This document shows positions 21,418 through 31,685 of a stretch of 64,000 nucleotides of DNA, one piece after another. Made by a program: the position numbers and the translations under genes. The notes beneath the pieces are model-generated. The model saw only the letters and a list, made by a program, of their open reading frames with translations. It was not told where the DNA came from and searched no databases. Source of the DNA: Roridomyces roridus (taxonomy: Eukaryota > Basidiomycota > Agaricomycetes > Agaricales > Mycenaceae); NCBI GenBank assembly GCA_029378245.1, contig JARKIF010000068.1:62001-126000 (forward strand). The letters are read 5' to 3'. Each line of letters begins with the position of its first letter. Position 1 is the first letter of the stretch.

Positions 21418-23767
21418 ATGAGTCTCCCGGCCTCTATATGTCTGGGTCTACTTCTGCTACTCCTCGCCCATCTCCTGCGTCCGAAACAGAAGAGCCTTCC
21501 TCTGCCCCCTGGACCCAAGGGCTGGCCCGTCTTGGGTAATCTGCTCGATATGCCCTCCGATAGACAATGGGAGACCTACAACAGGTGGAGCAAGCAACTA
21601 AACTCGGATATCATACATCTCAACGCCGCTGGGACGCACCTCGTCATCGTTTCCTCAATGGAAGCGATCAAGGAGATTTTTGAGAGGAGGTCGGCTTTGT
21701 ATTCTCATCGGTGTGTGAATTCATTTTTGCCGGCTACGGAGGGCAACTGACGAGGCTGCAGACCGATAATGCCGATGATAAACGAGCTGATGGGATGGGA
21801 TTTCGTTGTTGGTATGTACAACTCACCTTCCGTCGGCTTTTCTGGACTTCAGACTGAACGGATTGACAGGCTTCATGAACTACGGTAGGGTCGTCCCCCG
21901 CGATGATTTGCGCACTAATGGCAGATACCGGCAGGGGACCGTTGGTTTGCTACAATCCTTTTCTCAACTCGAGTATGGGCTCATGGACGTACAGGACAGC
22001 GAATCGCAAACTAATGCACGAGATTTTCAACTCCGGAGCAGCAAAACAGTTCTACCCACAGCAACGCACCAAAAGAACGAGTTGCTACGCCACATTGCGC
22101 AGGATGCGGGTGACATTTTGCAGCATTTCAGATAGTAAGCCATCTGGTGAAATGTGATTCAAAGCTGAGCGTTGCAGTTCCACAGGCGCACTGGTCCACG
22201 CCGCAGCGTCCGACACGACAGCCTCTGCCTTGGGCGGGTTCATTCTCGCCATCCAACCCCGAAGTGCAGAAGAGAGCTCAGATGGAAATCGACGCCGTCG
22301 TTGGGCAGGAGCGACTTCCAGACTTTAGCGATGAACCCTCTCTGATGTATGTTTCGGCACTAGTCAAAGAGGTGTTGAGGTGGAAGATCATCGTGCCTAT
22401 TGGTGCGTGTCTTTTCTTGCGTCCAGTCATATCTGTATTCATTTTGCTCAGTGTTACGTCCCGTTCCAACTTCATCCAAACTCCGGACTCCGGTTCCTTT
22501 AACCGGAGTTTCTTTGACCGGAGTTCCGGTTCCTTTGACCCAACTCCGGACCCATCCCATCTGTCAGGCCGAGTCCTGCTTCTCGGACTACACCGGGTAT
22601 TTTGGTTATTCACATGAAAAAGGAACCTTGACAGGATATTCATCTGACATGCTCTGGATCGACATCCACTTGATCACTCCGTGTGGACTTAATCACCTTA
22701 TATCCACTTAGCCGGTTATGTCCGTTCTCAAGTCTATTTTAGTGTCTTGACAAATATCTCTCACACTTAGTATATAAGACTTTCCTTTTGTACTCAGTAC
22801 TTCAGTTTGATTATCGACGTTCTTGGTGCATTCCTTCCACCTTGGTCTATCCGAGCCCCTCCTCTCTCCGATCGGATTCCTCATCCGGAACTCCGGTCCA
22901 GTCCGGTCCTCATCTCACATTGCTGGGCAGACAGTCACCCTCGACCTTAGTGGTGTCACCGTTCCTCCGACAATCGTCCCGGAACTCCGGTCCAACTTTC
23001 CTCCGGTTCTTTTAAACATCGAACCGGAACTCCGGTCCAAATCTTCTCCGGGCGATTTTATCCCTGCTACGTTCTTCTCTCGGATCCGACACCTAACACT
23101 CAGCTATTCCGCACTACCTCGATGTGGACGACGAATACCGCAGGTATAGGATTCCTGCGGGGTCGATTGTGATTGGGAATGCATGGCAAGTGGGCTGCTT
23201 TACTTCGATGGTTATCTTACTGTAGTATCAAGGGCCCTTCTTCACGATGAAGTTCGTATTCAACCGAATATTCTTTTTCGCCCTCATATACAGCAATAGG
23301 ACACATTCCCCGATCCAGAGTCATTCAAATCCGAACAATTCCTCCTCAGCGGAAAGTTGAATCCAGCCATCCTGGACCCGGAATCCTTTGCTTTTGGTTT
23401 GGGGCAAAGGTAGCTAGCTATCCGTTCCTATACACACTGCGACATTGACCTTGAACTTCGACTAGGATTTGTCCAGGCAGACACCTTGCCATGGCCACTC
23501 TCTGGCTCACAATCACTTCAATCTTGGCGACCTTGGAGATCAAGAAAGCTGTTGACAAGGATGGTTAGGTGATTGAACTGTCGTATGAATACTTCCCCGG
23601 GTTGATCTCGTACGTCTTGCTTCAATATTCAAGGACCCTGATGTAGTTATATGTAGTGCACCGCTTCCTTCCCAGTGCTCCATTGAACCCAGGTCGCCAC
23701 GGCCCACAAGCCCTGGAGACAATTATGGCCACCTAATGAGACCGAGTATGCCTTCCAGCCAGAAGGG
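21418..23767 (+). pseudogene. Cytochrome P450 gene, broken and carrying a solo LTR
   Basis: The N-terminus is intact: a membrane anchor (ICLGLLLLLLAHLLR), the proline hinge PLPPGPKGWPVLGN, then SMEAIKEIFERRSALYSHR. Spliced exons continue with MPMINELMGWDFVVGFMNYG and ANRKLMHEIFNSGAAKQFYP. Later blocks are GALVHAAASDTTASAL (I helix), ALVKEVLRW (K helix) and FAFGLGQ-RICPGRH (haem-binding Cys, with an intron inside the motif). Damage is clear: frame shifts near 22,070 and 22,245, loss of the segment between C and I helices, and an in-frame TAG at 23566-23568 after the haem motif. A 647-bp solo LTR lies in the intron before YLDVDDEYRRYRIP. P450s of this type are microsomal monooxygenases; this one is very unlikely to work. 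Confidence 0.85.
22452..23098 (+). mobile_element. Solo LTR (family 1, copy A) with 5-bp target duplication CTCAG
   Basis: The element runs from TGTTACGTCCCG to CCGACACCTAACA with terminal TGTTA/TAACA inverted bases, and is flanked on both sides by CTCAG (22447-22451 and 23099-23103). It shares long stretches, including many CCGGAGTTCCGG-like palindromes and a TATATAAGAC box, with the LTRs at 41523-42136 and 34709-35255. No internal retroelement region remains, so it is a recombination product. It sits in a P450 intron. Confidence 0.9.
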
Positions 23768-23801
23768 CGACATATAGTCGTGTGACTCGTGTCGCCCTTC
23801 T
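23761..23801. repeat. Perfect 12-bp inverted repeat (hairpin) after the P450 reading frame
   Basis: AGAAGGGCGACA and its exact complement TGTCGCCCTTCT flank a 17-base loop. The left arm covers the last codons of the P450 frame. It could fold in RNA or be a footprint of a small element. Confidence 0.6.
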
Positions 23802-24206
23802 ACGTGGAAGGTGTTCTGTTGGGTTGCCATAGTGTAGGTCATGGGGTCAAACATACACGTGGCAAAGTGTTGTTACTGATTGGTTGCTAACTACAGCAAC
23901 AACACATGCATGCAATAGCATATGGCGGTGTAGGCACGTTGGATTTAAATATACAAATGGTGATGGTTCAATGTGCGCTGTTTCTCAGGAGCCCAAAACT
24001 ACAGCATGCCGCTCTCACGGCTGTCAAGTGGTGGAAAAGTCCCATCCGCATGAGGTGGGACATCCTGAAGGCATGAGAATTCTATTCATAGATGACCAAT
24101 GGGATGCTTTTGATAACATGGTCTGTATTTCATTGGTCCAGCACCACTCCAGGTGTCCACATTGCAACCGCCTCGGTGCTAGAGTCTTGTCTCTCTCCCC
24201 TTCATC

Positions 24207-27200
24207 ATGGCCGCTGTTGATGCATTGCATCTCCTCACTGGAGCAGTGCATACCCTCGCTGGGGTGGCACCAGTGCCAGGGCTAGCTGCAGCCTTCACAG
24301 TGTTCCATTTCATATGCTCCTGTGTCCGGACAATCCGAGTTAGGCAGAAGCAACTGGCAGTCTTGTCCAATGCGATTGCACAGCTTCTGTCAACATTGCA
24401 GCAAGAATTCGAGGCCAATAGGCTTGTCCCAATATCTTGTGTGCAGCCCCTGCACAATCTTCATCAGTGAGAGTTCCATGCCATTTATTATTGGAGGAGG
24501 AGGGACTTTAGCAAATGCTTACCCACTTGTAGGCTCCTGAATGACATCCACAAATTTGTGCAAGCAGAGAAAGATCGTAGCTTCTTCAAGGCCATGTTAC
24601 TGCACACAGACTCCCAAGTCTCCATGATTACCATGTTCTACCACCGTATTGACACAGCAACCAGTTCATTCCAGGTACGTGAGCCCCAAGGCATCAAGCT
24701 TTAAATCTTGTGACTTATTTACCCTTTTCTGCCAGATTTCTTCTGCACTGAACATCCAGCACATGCTCCATGCTAATGAGCAAGCTCGATTGGCTGATGT
24801 TTCTGCTCTTGCAGAGCGCTTTGAAATACTTGAGAAAAATCATGATGAGCTACGGCGAGAACTTTCTCCCCACTAGTTAATGCAATCAGCTTATGATCCC
24901 AGATGTCAACAACAAGAATATTGTTGCTATGATGGTGTCAATTGAGCGCCGGATGGACAGAAGCCAGAACAATATGAATGCCACAGAGCAGAAGTTCTAT
25001 TCGCACACACTGCAATATCTTGCCTCAACCAGTGGCCAGCATATAGAGCTGGAAGACTGGATGATTTCACAATTTGATGTGGATATCAATATAAAGATTG
25101 GTGCGGGTGGATTGTGGGTTTTTTCGTTTTCTCTTTTTGCCTCACTGCTTATCTAAATGTCACAGTGGGACTGTTTTTAAAGGCACTTGGAATCACACAG
25201 AGGTGGCCATCAAGATGATTCATAATGACTCTGGGATAACAGCAGATATTTCAGTAAGTTCAATAGTATGCTTTTTAGGTGTCCTTCAGCTGAAGCTTCC
25301 AGATGCTTCGTCACGAGATAGATGTCAGTTCATGTACCCGTTTTCTTGATTTCTGATGGAGGATAAACTAGATATGGATGACACTGCGGCATCCACCAGT
25401 GCATGGGGGAATGATGTATCACCAATGGCGAAACAGCACAAGTAAGTGATGAATAATTGGTGCTCCCTGACCGCTGACCGTGATGCATCACTCACCACTG
25501 GCATTTTTGGCCATACCACAGCGAGCAGACCATCGTCTGCCCTGCCTGCAGCAATGAGCTCGAAGGTTCCGTTTTGGGAAGGTCATGACACGTCATTCTT
25601 CGCTTCGATCAGCGACAACAAAACATCGCTCTTCGTCGCCATCAACGACGAGCCCGTCGAGACCGCGCAAAAAATCCATTAAATATGCAAAAGATCTGTA
25701 AAAATTCCTTGAACCATTAGAAGAGCATTTGAATGAATTTACGCCGGGACTATGAGATGTGAAGTGTAGGAAAAGGCAGGAGGAGTCTCGACACGGACAT
25801 ACAGGGCATGATGTGGAATTCTACACGAATGGACAGACGTGCTACACGGCGGCGGGTAAGCACCACCTAGACCAGTCGAGCTCCAGCTTGCGCCCGTGCC
25901 TTTGCGCCGCCCGCGTTCACACTCGCCTCCATCGTCTTCCCCCTGCTCTTCACCGCCCACGCCCGCACCAGCGCCAGCTACCCGCCCGCTACACCCGTCC
26001 CGCCCGCTACACCCGTCCCGCTCGGTCTCGTCTGCGTCTGCCCTCACTTGCACCCGGATCTGCAGCAGCCATCGTCCTTGACTTTGCCAACGCAGTACAG
26101 CTGGGAGTGGACGAGGACGTTGACGGTGATGAGCGAGGACAGGAATGAGTTGCGGGCCAACGGGGCAGAGCATGTCTCCCACAGCCGCAGCCTAGCGGCA
26201 TAGGAGCGAGGACGGCGAGACGCAGTTTGCCCGGTACGTCGTCGATACCTGCGTAGTCACAGCCTCCAATGGGAGGGTTTCCTGCACGGTACGATGGGGA
26301 CGGAGATGGGTGCGTTGGTGTAGCTGCGTGCACCTGGCCTTTAGGATAGCGTCACAGCAAATGGGAATCGGCGGATGCGTCGTCGTGCTTGCATGCAGCA
26401 GACGGCAGTCAGGTCCAGTGCGGTCTGCGAGCGAGGCAGACGGAGGGTGTTGTCGGACGAAATGGAAGTGAAGCTGGGCTTTTGAGGGCAAGGCGAGCGA
26501 GTGGCCACGACAGGGCACAGGGTACGACCGTGGGATGAATATAGCTTGCTTCATCGCAGCAAGTGAGGCTCAGAGGTTCCCGCCGAGTGCCTATGGGTGA
26601 GACTCCGCGTACGAGACCCAGCGTGCCTCGATTGCTCGACGGCTGGAACGGCGTAGTTTCCTGTATGAAAAGTCAGTTATGCAGCATAGGAGTAGCCCGG
26701 AACCCTCGGGGCGGCATGGCGGAGTGCATCTGGGTAGTGCTCGAGGAGATTCCGGCGAGGTTTGGTCGGGATGACAGAGCTCAGCACCAGCATACGTGGC
26801 AGACATTGACGTAGCTCTGGCCACCGAAGTGAGGGTCTGAGCAGGCTAAGAGACGCACCCTAAACCCTGACCATGGTTAACATACATCTCCCGGCGTTTT
26901 GAGGCAGTTTAAGGTGCGTAGGAGCTCACACGAAAGCGAGGATGGTGGTGGGAGGAGACATTATGACAATCGTACAGCCACAAATTGTCCATTTCTGGAC
27001 GAGTCCGGAAACCTCGCAATCCTTCGTATGGTACAGGAACATTCTGAATTGACTAGCGGACGACATTCCTCATCTTAAAACTGCATCAGGAACTGGTGAG
27101 GACTCGGGGATTTGCGAAATTCCAATGTCTATTATCAGTATAAGCAAAAAGTGCACGAGAATCGCCTCGGCACTGGCTCCAGCGATTTTTTGGGGAGCAA

Positions 27201-30200
27201 ACTTTTTGTTGGCTAGGTGAATACCTTTCGTCCCAGCAATGCCTGGTAAATTTCACGGCCAGAATGTGGACTGATAAAAAGGTAGTTCAGTTGTAATCAG
27301 TGCCTATTTTCGACACTCGTACCTTTTGCTACGATGCAGTTGGTGCTTAATGGCGCATACAGGAATCGTCTAATGCCTCGAACAATTGATTTTAAACTTG
27401 AGAACTCGGAAATCTGGAGGGTCAAATATCAGGTCTTGACTAAATGGATTTTATCTCGAGGACTGTACCACCAATGCAGGTCAATGAAGCAAGAAAAGGG
27501 CAGCCCTAAATCATCAGAAGAAGGGAATATAAGTTTGCCGCCGGGTGGTTGAGTGTGAGGAAAGAAGTAGAGGAAACATTTCTGGGTGGTCGGTAAGCGC
27601 GAGGCAGCATCAACGAGAACCAATACGCTCGAAGGCTGGTTTCGAGCACTTTGGTGTTCCACTCCTCAACTCATGTTGCAATTTTGCTTATATCGATTCA
27701 ATTCAACTCTGTATTGGTCCAGAAAGGTGTCTCCATGAATACTGAGCTCACCAAGGCCGTTTATTTCACGAAAATGTGTTGAAGCATGCCAGATCAAAGC
27801 TTTTTGCAAAGATTCCGGTCCGCCCCCTCATTTGTGGATGAGCAATTGAGATCCGGGGGTATTGATTCGACGCATTCTGCGACCCGAAACCATAGTTCCT
27901 ACAGAGGACCGGCTGGTTCATGCGTAAACGCTGAAAAGGCGGAATCGGGCCGTCGGGGTTTGCTTCGGCAGTTCCGGCATGACATCGGCTAGCTCGTCCC
28001 TGGCAACTGCATCGTGGCAGATTGATGTCGGATGGGGTGATGCCGTGGACGCCGAAGCGATGCAACGCGGATTCTGGCTTTCCTGTCTACGGACCATTGA
28101 AGCTCTTGGTTTAAAAATGATATTGAGCTGGAACGAAAGCTGATGACGGTAGTACGTAGTGAAGAATAGACGAGAGTATGTATGTACAGTGGGAGGGAGA
28201 AGAGGGTGCGTACCAGCAGCGCAGAAACGCCACAACAGTACACGGGATGAACGAGGAACACATGTACTCCGGCTCAAAAGCAGAAGAATGTCCGCAACGT
28301 GCAGGGTACGTGTGGAGACGGGACGAGCGCGCGCGCTGGAAAGGGAAGCGAGCACGCGCAGGGCGCTGGGGTCCAGTGGTGTGCGGCGCATGGAATAAGG
28401 AACCATGGGACCGTAATGGCGATGCTTGGCGAAAGGGTGAAATCCGGGAGAATGTGATGGTATAGACTAGGGCAACGGAAGAGGAAGGCCGTGGCTCGAG
28501 CGCAGCTGCAGGGTCCTGTACGCCGTCAGACGTTCTGGCCGCAGCTGTGGTCAGAGCGGGTGTAGCAGGTGAGCCGTACTGGTGACAGAGGAAGCGGGGA
28601 ACGGGGCCTAGTGCGGAGAAGGGCCCAAAGGCCAGAAAAGACGAATCTTGTCGAGCGACATCAGACGGCCTGTGCACTGCAGAACCGGACATTGAGGACG
28701 ATATGGGGGCTTCGGGACAGTGGGTGGTGCACAGAAGGTACTGAAATAGGCGTTAGACGCGAGAAATCTGGTGCCGACCGAGCACGGGCGAAGCAGGTCG
28801 TAGGGTGAAAATTGAGCGGGGCATCACGGCTGAAAGACTGGTCGTACGCACCTGAGCTTCCGCAGCGTTCATCCTGACATATCCACGTCTGCGCACCTCC
28901 AGCTACGGGCCCAATTGCCCCGATATCGATGCGGAAAATGAGGCCAGTGCTCCCAATATGCCCGGCTGCGTACGGGAATTTGAGCTATTGAAACGCGGAT
29001 TTCGCGGCGGGGGTGCATTATGTGGGGGCTGAATACTGAGTCCACCGAGTTACAAGGACAGGGATTGTCCAGGGCGAGCGGAGGAGGGATCCCAGTGGAG
29101 GGGCGAAGCGAGGGAAGGAGGAGCTAACATGTGTAAACAAAATACCTATTTTGGACAGTCGGCGCGCCCTCGTGCACAGACCATCAATTGCGAGACAGTG
29201 GTCGGGAGGGTGCGCAAGGGCGGCCACGGGACGGGCAAAACCCAGTGGTGGGTGATGCATCACGGTGAGTGCCCATTGACCACCAATCATTCATCACTTA
29301 CTTGTGCTGCTTGGCCACTGCGTGATGAATCAATTCCCCATATACGCCTGCGGCATCCTAATATTCTCCAATTCCTTGGAGCAAACACCATGGATGACAA
29401 ACCATTTGTGGTCATGCCATTGCTTCCTCATAATGCTCGGGAATTTCTTCGAGGTCATCCAGATAGAGATCCACTCTTCATAGTAAGAAGCCGAGCTCAC
29501 CAATGCATTAAATATCTAATGGTCCACATTGAAGCTCCGTGATATAGCCCTTGGGCTTGAATACCTCCATGGGCGGAAGATCTGCCACGGTGATCTCAAA
29601 GGGGTTAGAATATTTTTGCAGAGACTTGTCCAGCACTGAATAAAACTCTGGCAGATTAATGTGCTTGTTGAAGAATCTGGCCGTGCACTACTCTGTGACT
29701 TTGGCCTCACCCGTATCAAAGCAGATATCAACAGCCGCACCAGGAGTAATAATAGTCCTGCCGTTTCTGGGAGCCGCAATTGGATGGCTCCAGAGTTATT
29801 GACAGGCTCCCTTCCTAAGCCATCAACGGATATTTATGCATTGGGCATGACAATCTACGAGGTTTGTGCATTTTCTCTCAGTCAAATAGATGTTCACGGA
29901 CTTCCACAGCTGTACACTGACCAAGTCCCCCTTCATTCAGTTGCCTATGGGGATTTTGTTGAGCTGGTATTCAAACAGGGTTTCCGCCCAGAGCAGCCCG
30001 AGGAGGATGAGTTCCCGAACTTCACTGGGAGTATTTGGGGACTTGCAGAACATTGCTGGCAAAAGAATCCCAAGGATCGGCCGACTGCACAGCAGATACA
30101 TGATATGATCAAGGTCCTCTTACCACAGAGATCCACTGTGAAGCAGCCCCAGAACTTGGAGACCCTCCCGCTGTATTCTCCTGTGGTGCCCAAAACAGCA

Positions 30201-31131
30201 ATTACAGTGCCCAAAGAGCTTAAGACCATGAATCCAAAGCTACATCATGAATTAACACAGCTGTTGTATGTGATTCCTTGTAATTCCTGGTTTCTCATTA
30301 TTCATCATACATACAGGGACACTGATATCACCACCACAGGGGGCATTTTCTTTACAACCACAGAACAAAAGTCTGGTGTGGCTGTTAGCATTGATCTTGT
30401 ACCGAATGGCTCCACGATTACCGTGACAGAGCACAACAAGGGGGAATATGTGAATGCAATGGTCTCACATTGCATGGCACAATTTGCAAGAAACAGAGCA
30501 GCCTTGAAAGAGGTGGAAGCCATTGATTCACAACTCTATCATGAATTGTCCTGGATGCTGCAAGTTTTTTCAGTTGATTTTTGTGTATTGAACCACTCAC
30601 AGTTCTTCAGTGACAATGACATAACCGATGTGCTCACTGACTTGACATTCACTGCAATACGGAAAAAGCAGGGAAAAGTCATTTCCCAGGAACTTATGCC
30701 CGATGGGTGCAACATTGCTGTGACACAGTCCAACAAGCTGGACTATGTAAATGAAATAGTCTCCCACTGCCTTATGGAACACTCACAAAGAGTTGAAACT
30801 GTCAACAATGCAAAGTTCATTGATTCCAAGCTCCGGCCTTCATTGAAATGGATGCTGTAAGTGCACATTCTCCAGGTGTTGCAACCCTGACCACTTTTTC
30901 TTTCTTTCTCTGTTTTGCAGTGAGAATAATGTTACAGGCAGGGACGGGGGATTCACAATCACGGACACACATACTGGGAAATTGGTTGAGCTTGTTCCCA
31001 ATGGTCACAGTATTCCTGTGACAGAGAAGAACAAGTTTGAATTTATTGATGCTGTGGTGGAATACTTTCAAGACTTACAGACCAGGCATTCCCAACAGGG
31101 AAAGAAGGCGCAGAAATGGTATCACTTTTGA
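24207..31131 (+). CDS. MLKL/HeLo-like helical bundle + protein kinase + three HECT N-lobe-like modules; exon 7 interrupted
   Basis: The 13 exons are 24207-24466, 24533-24674, 24736-~24876, 24903-25113, 25166-25253, 25303-25323, 25372-25394 plus 29359-29482 (split by a transposon), 29535-29603, 29655-29871, 29910-30265, 30317-30559, 30611-30856 and 30921-31131. The N-terminus (VAPVPGLAAAFTVFHFICS, then long amphipathic helices) resembles the four-helix bundle of MLKL/HeLo-like proteins, which act at membranes in cell death. The kinase is complete: IGAGGFGTVFKGT loop, VAIKM lysine, HGDLKG, DFG in LLCDFGLTR and WMAPELL. The tail holds three tandem HECT-like modules without any catalytic Cys lobe. 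Problems: the transposon in exon 7, no GT donor visible after exon 3, and a GC donor (GCAAGT) at 30560. The model is inferred from frame-consistent splicing. Without the insertion the gene looks functional; with it, it is probably a disrupted allele. Confidence 0.75.
25395..25501 (+). repeat. Left terminal inverted repeat of the Mutator-like element
   Basis: This arm matches the reverse complement of 29242-29347 over nearly its full length, with a handful of substitutions and small gaps. Confidence 0.8.
29242..29347 (-). repeat. Right terminal inverted repeat of the Mutator-like element
   Basis: This is the counterpart of the left arm; the 11-bp target duplication follows directly. Confidence 0.8.
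30226..31095 (+). repeat. Three tandem HECT N-lobe-like modules
   Basis: The modules cover about 30226-30500, 30521-30790 and 30815-31095. Each reads: a short helix (MNPKLHHELTQLL, IDSQLYHELSWML, IDSKLRPSLKWML), a strand block after DxDITxx or ENNVTG, then LVPNGSTITVTEHNK / LMPDGCNIAVTQSNK / LVPNGHSIPVTEKNK and a helix (YVNAMVSHC, YVNEIVSHC, FIDAVVEYF). HECT ligases show the same order (SLRWILEND, then a GG..I.VTN.NK.EY block) in the N-lobe. The E2-binding subdomain and the catalytic C-lobe are absent. An intron interrupts each module at the same place and phase, right after the Leu of QLL/WML. Confidence 0.7.
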
Positions 31132-31430
31132 AGGACTCCAGGAGTATACATAGTGCTTGTTTGAAATTTATGTTGGGGTAATTGTGATTAGGGTCCTCTA
31201 TGTTTCTTCTTGGGCAATGTTGAAAGCTTGAACCCAGCAGTTTCTTTATAGATTTGCAGTGCATAAAACCCCTGTGAACCACTTGTCACTGAACAGTTGG
31301 GATTCTCCTGAGCTGAAACTGTCCGTCCAACATCAAGTGTTTGAAAAAAAATGATGGCTGTTCCCGTGTTTCCCCCTCGTTCATCAGGAAAAAATCTCCT
31401 TTGGAAATCTGGAGGGAATTCCTGATACCG
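31132..31430. other. 3' flank of the kinase gene
   Basis: No gene or repeat is recognisable between the kinase stop codon and the dispersed repeat that starts at 31431. Confidence 0.5.
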
Positions 31431-31685
31431 TTAGGTACAGGTTTCTATAGGGCGCCCTAATTTCAGGTTTTTGCGGGCAATCACGTTTTTGTCGTTGGTT
31501 TTTGCGTCAGCACTGATGCATCCAGCCAAATCCTGCATCAGGCCGATGATTGCCGCGCTCCCAACGCAATATCAATGACCTCAACCTTCGGGAGCAGTCG
31601 TATCCGATGGATTTTTCAACATCTGCGCAAATGCCATGCGCAGATGTCGGGTTCTTTGCCGAAGGAAATCCCAGGACTGTCACAG
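31431..31685 (+). repeat. Dispersed repeat R, copy 1
   Basis: About 255 bases from TTAGGTACAGGTTT through TATAGGGCGCCCTAAT to CCCAGGACTGTCACA. It matches 35426-35682 in the same orientation at high similarity by eye. Sequence beyond both ends differs. No TIR, target duplication or coding frame was found, so its class is unknown. Confidence 0.75.

Larger units (their letters stand above)
25395..29347. mobile_element. 3.95-kb non-autonomous element with long TIRs, Mutator-like
   Basis: The two ends are inverted copies over about 105 bases: both carry GCACAAGTAAGTGATGAAT and CCGTGATGCATCAC in the same order, at 25395-25501 and 29242-29347. The flanks repeat CTGCGGCATCC (25384-25394 and 29348-29358). 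Removing the element and one flank copy restores the kinase exon exactly (LRHPNILQF). Long TIRs with a 9-11-bp duplication are the mark of Mutator-like elements. Interior frames show no transposase, zinc finger or other known domain, so it would depend on a partner enzyme. Confidence 0.8.

Noticed and set aside
25759..28808. Several 80-190-residue frames within the Mutator-like element
   Set aside because: They overlap on both strands, are Arg/Pro/Ser-rich without domains, and look like by-products of GC-rich sequence.
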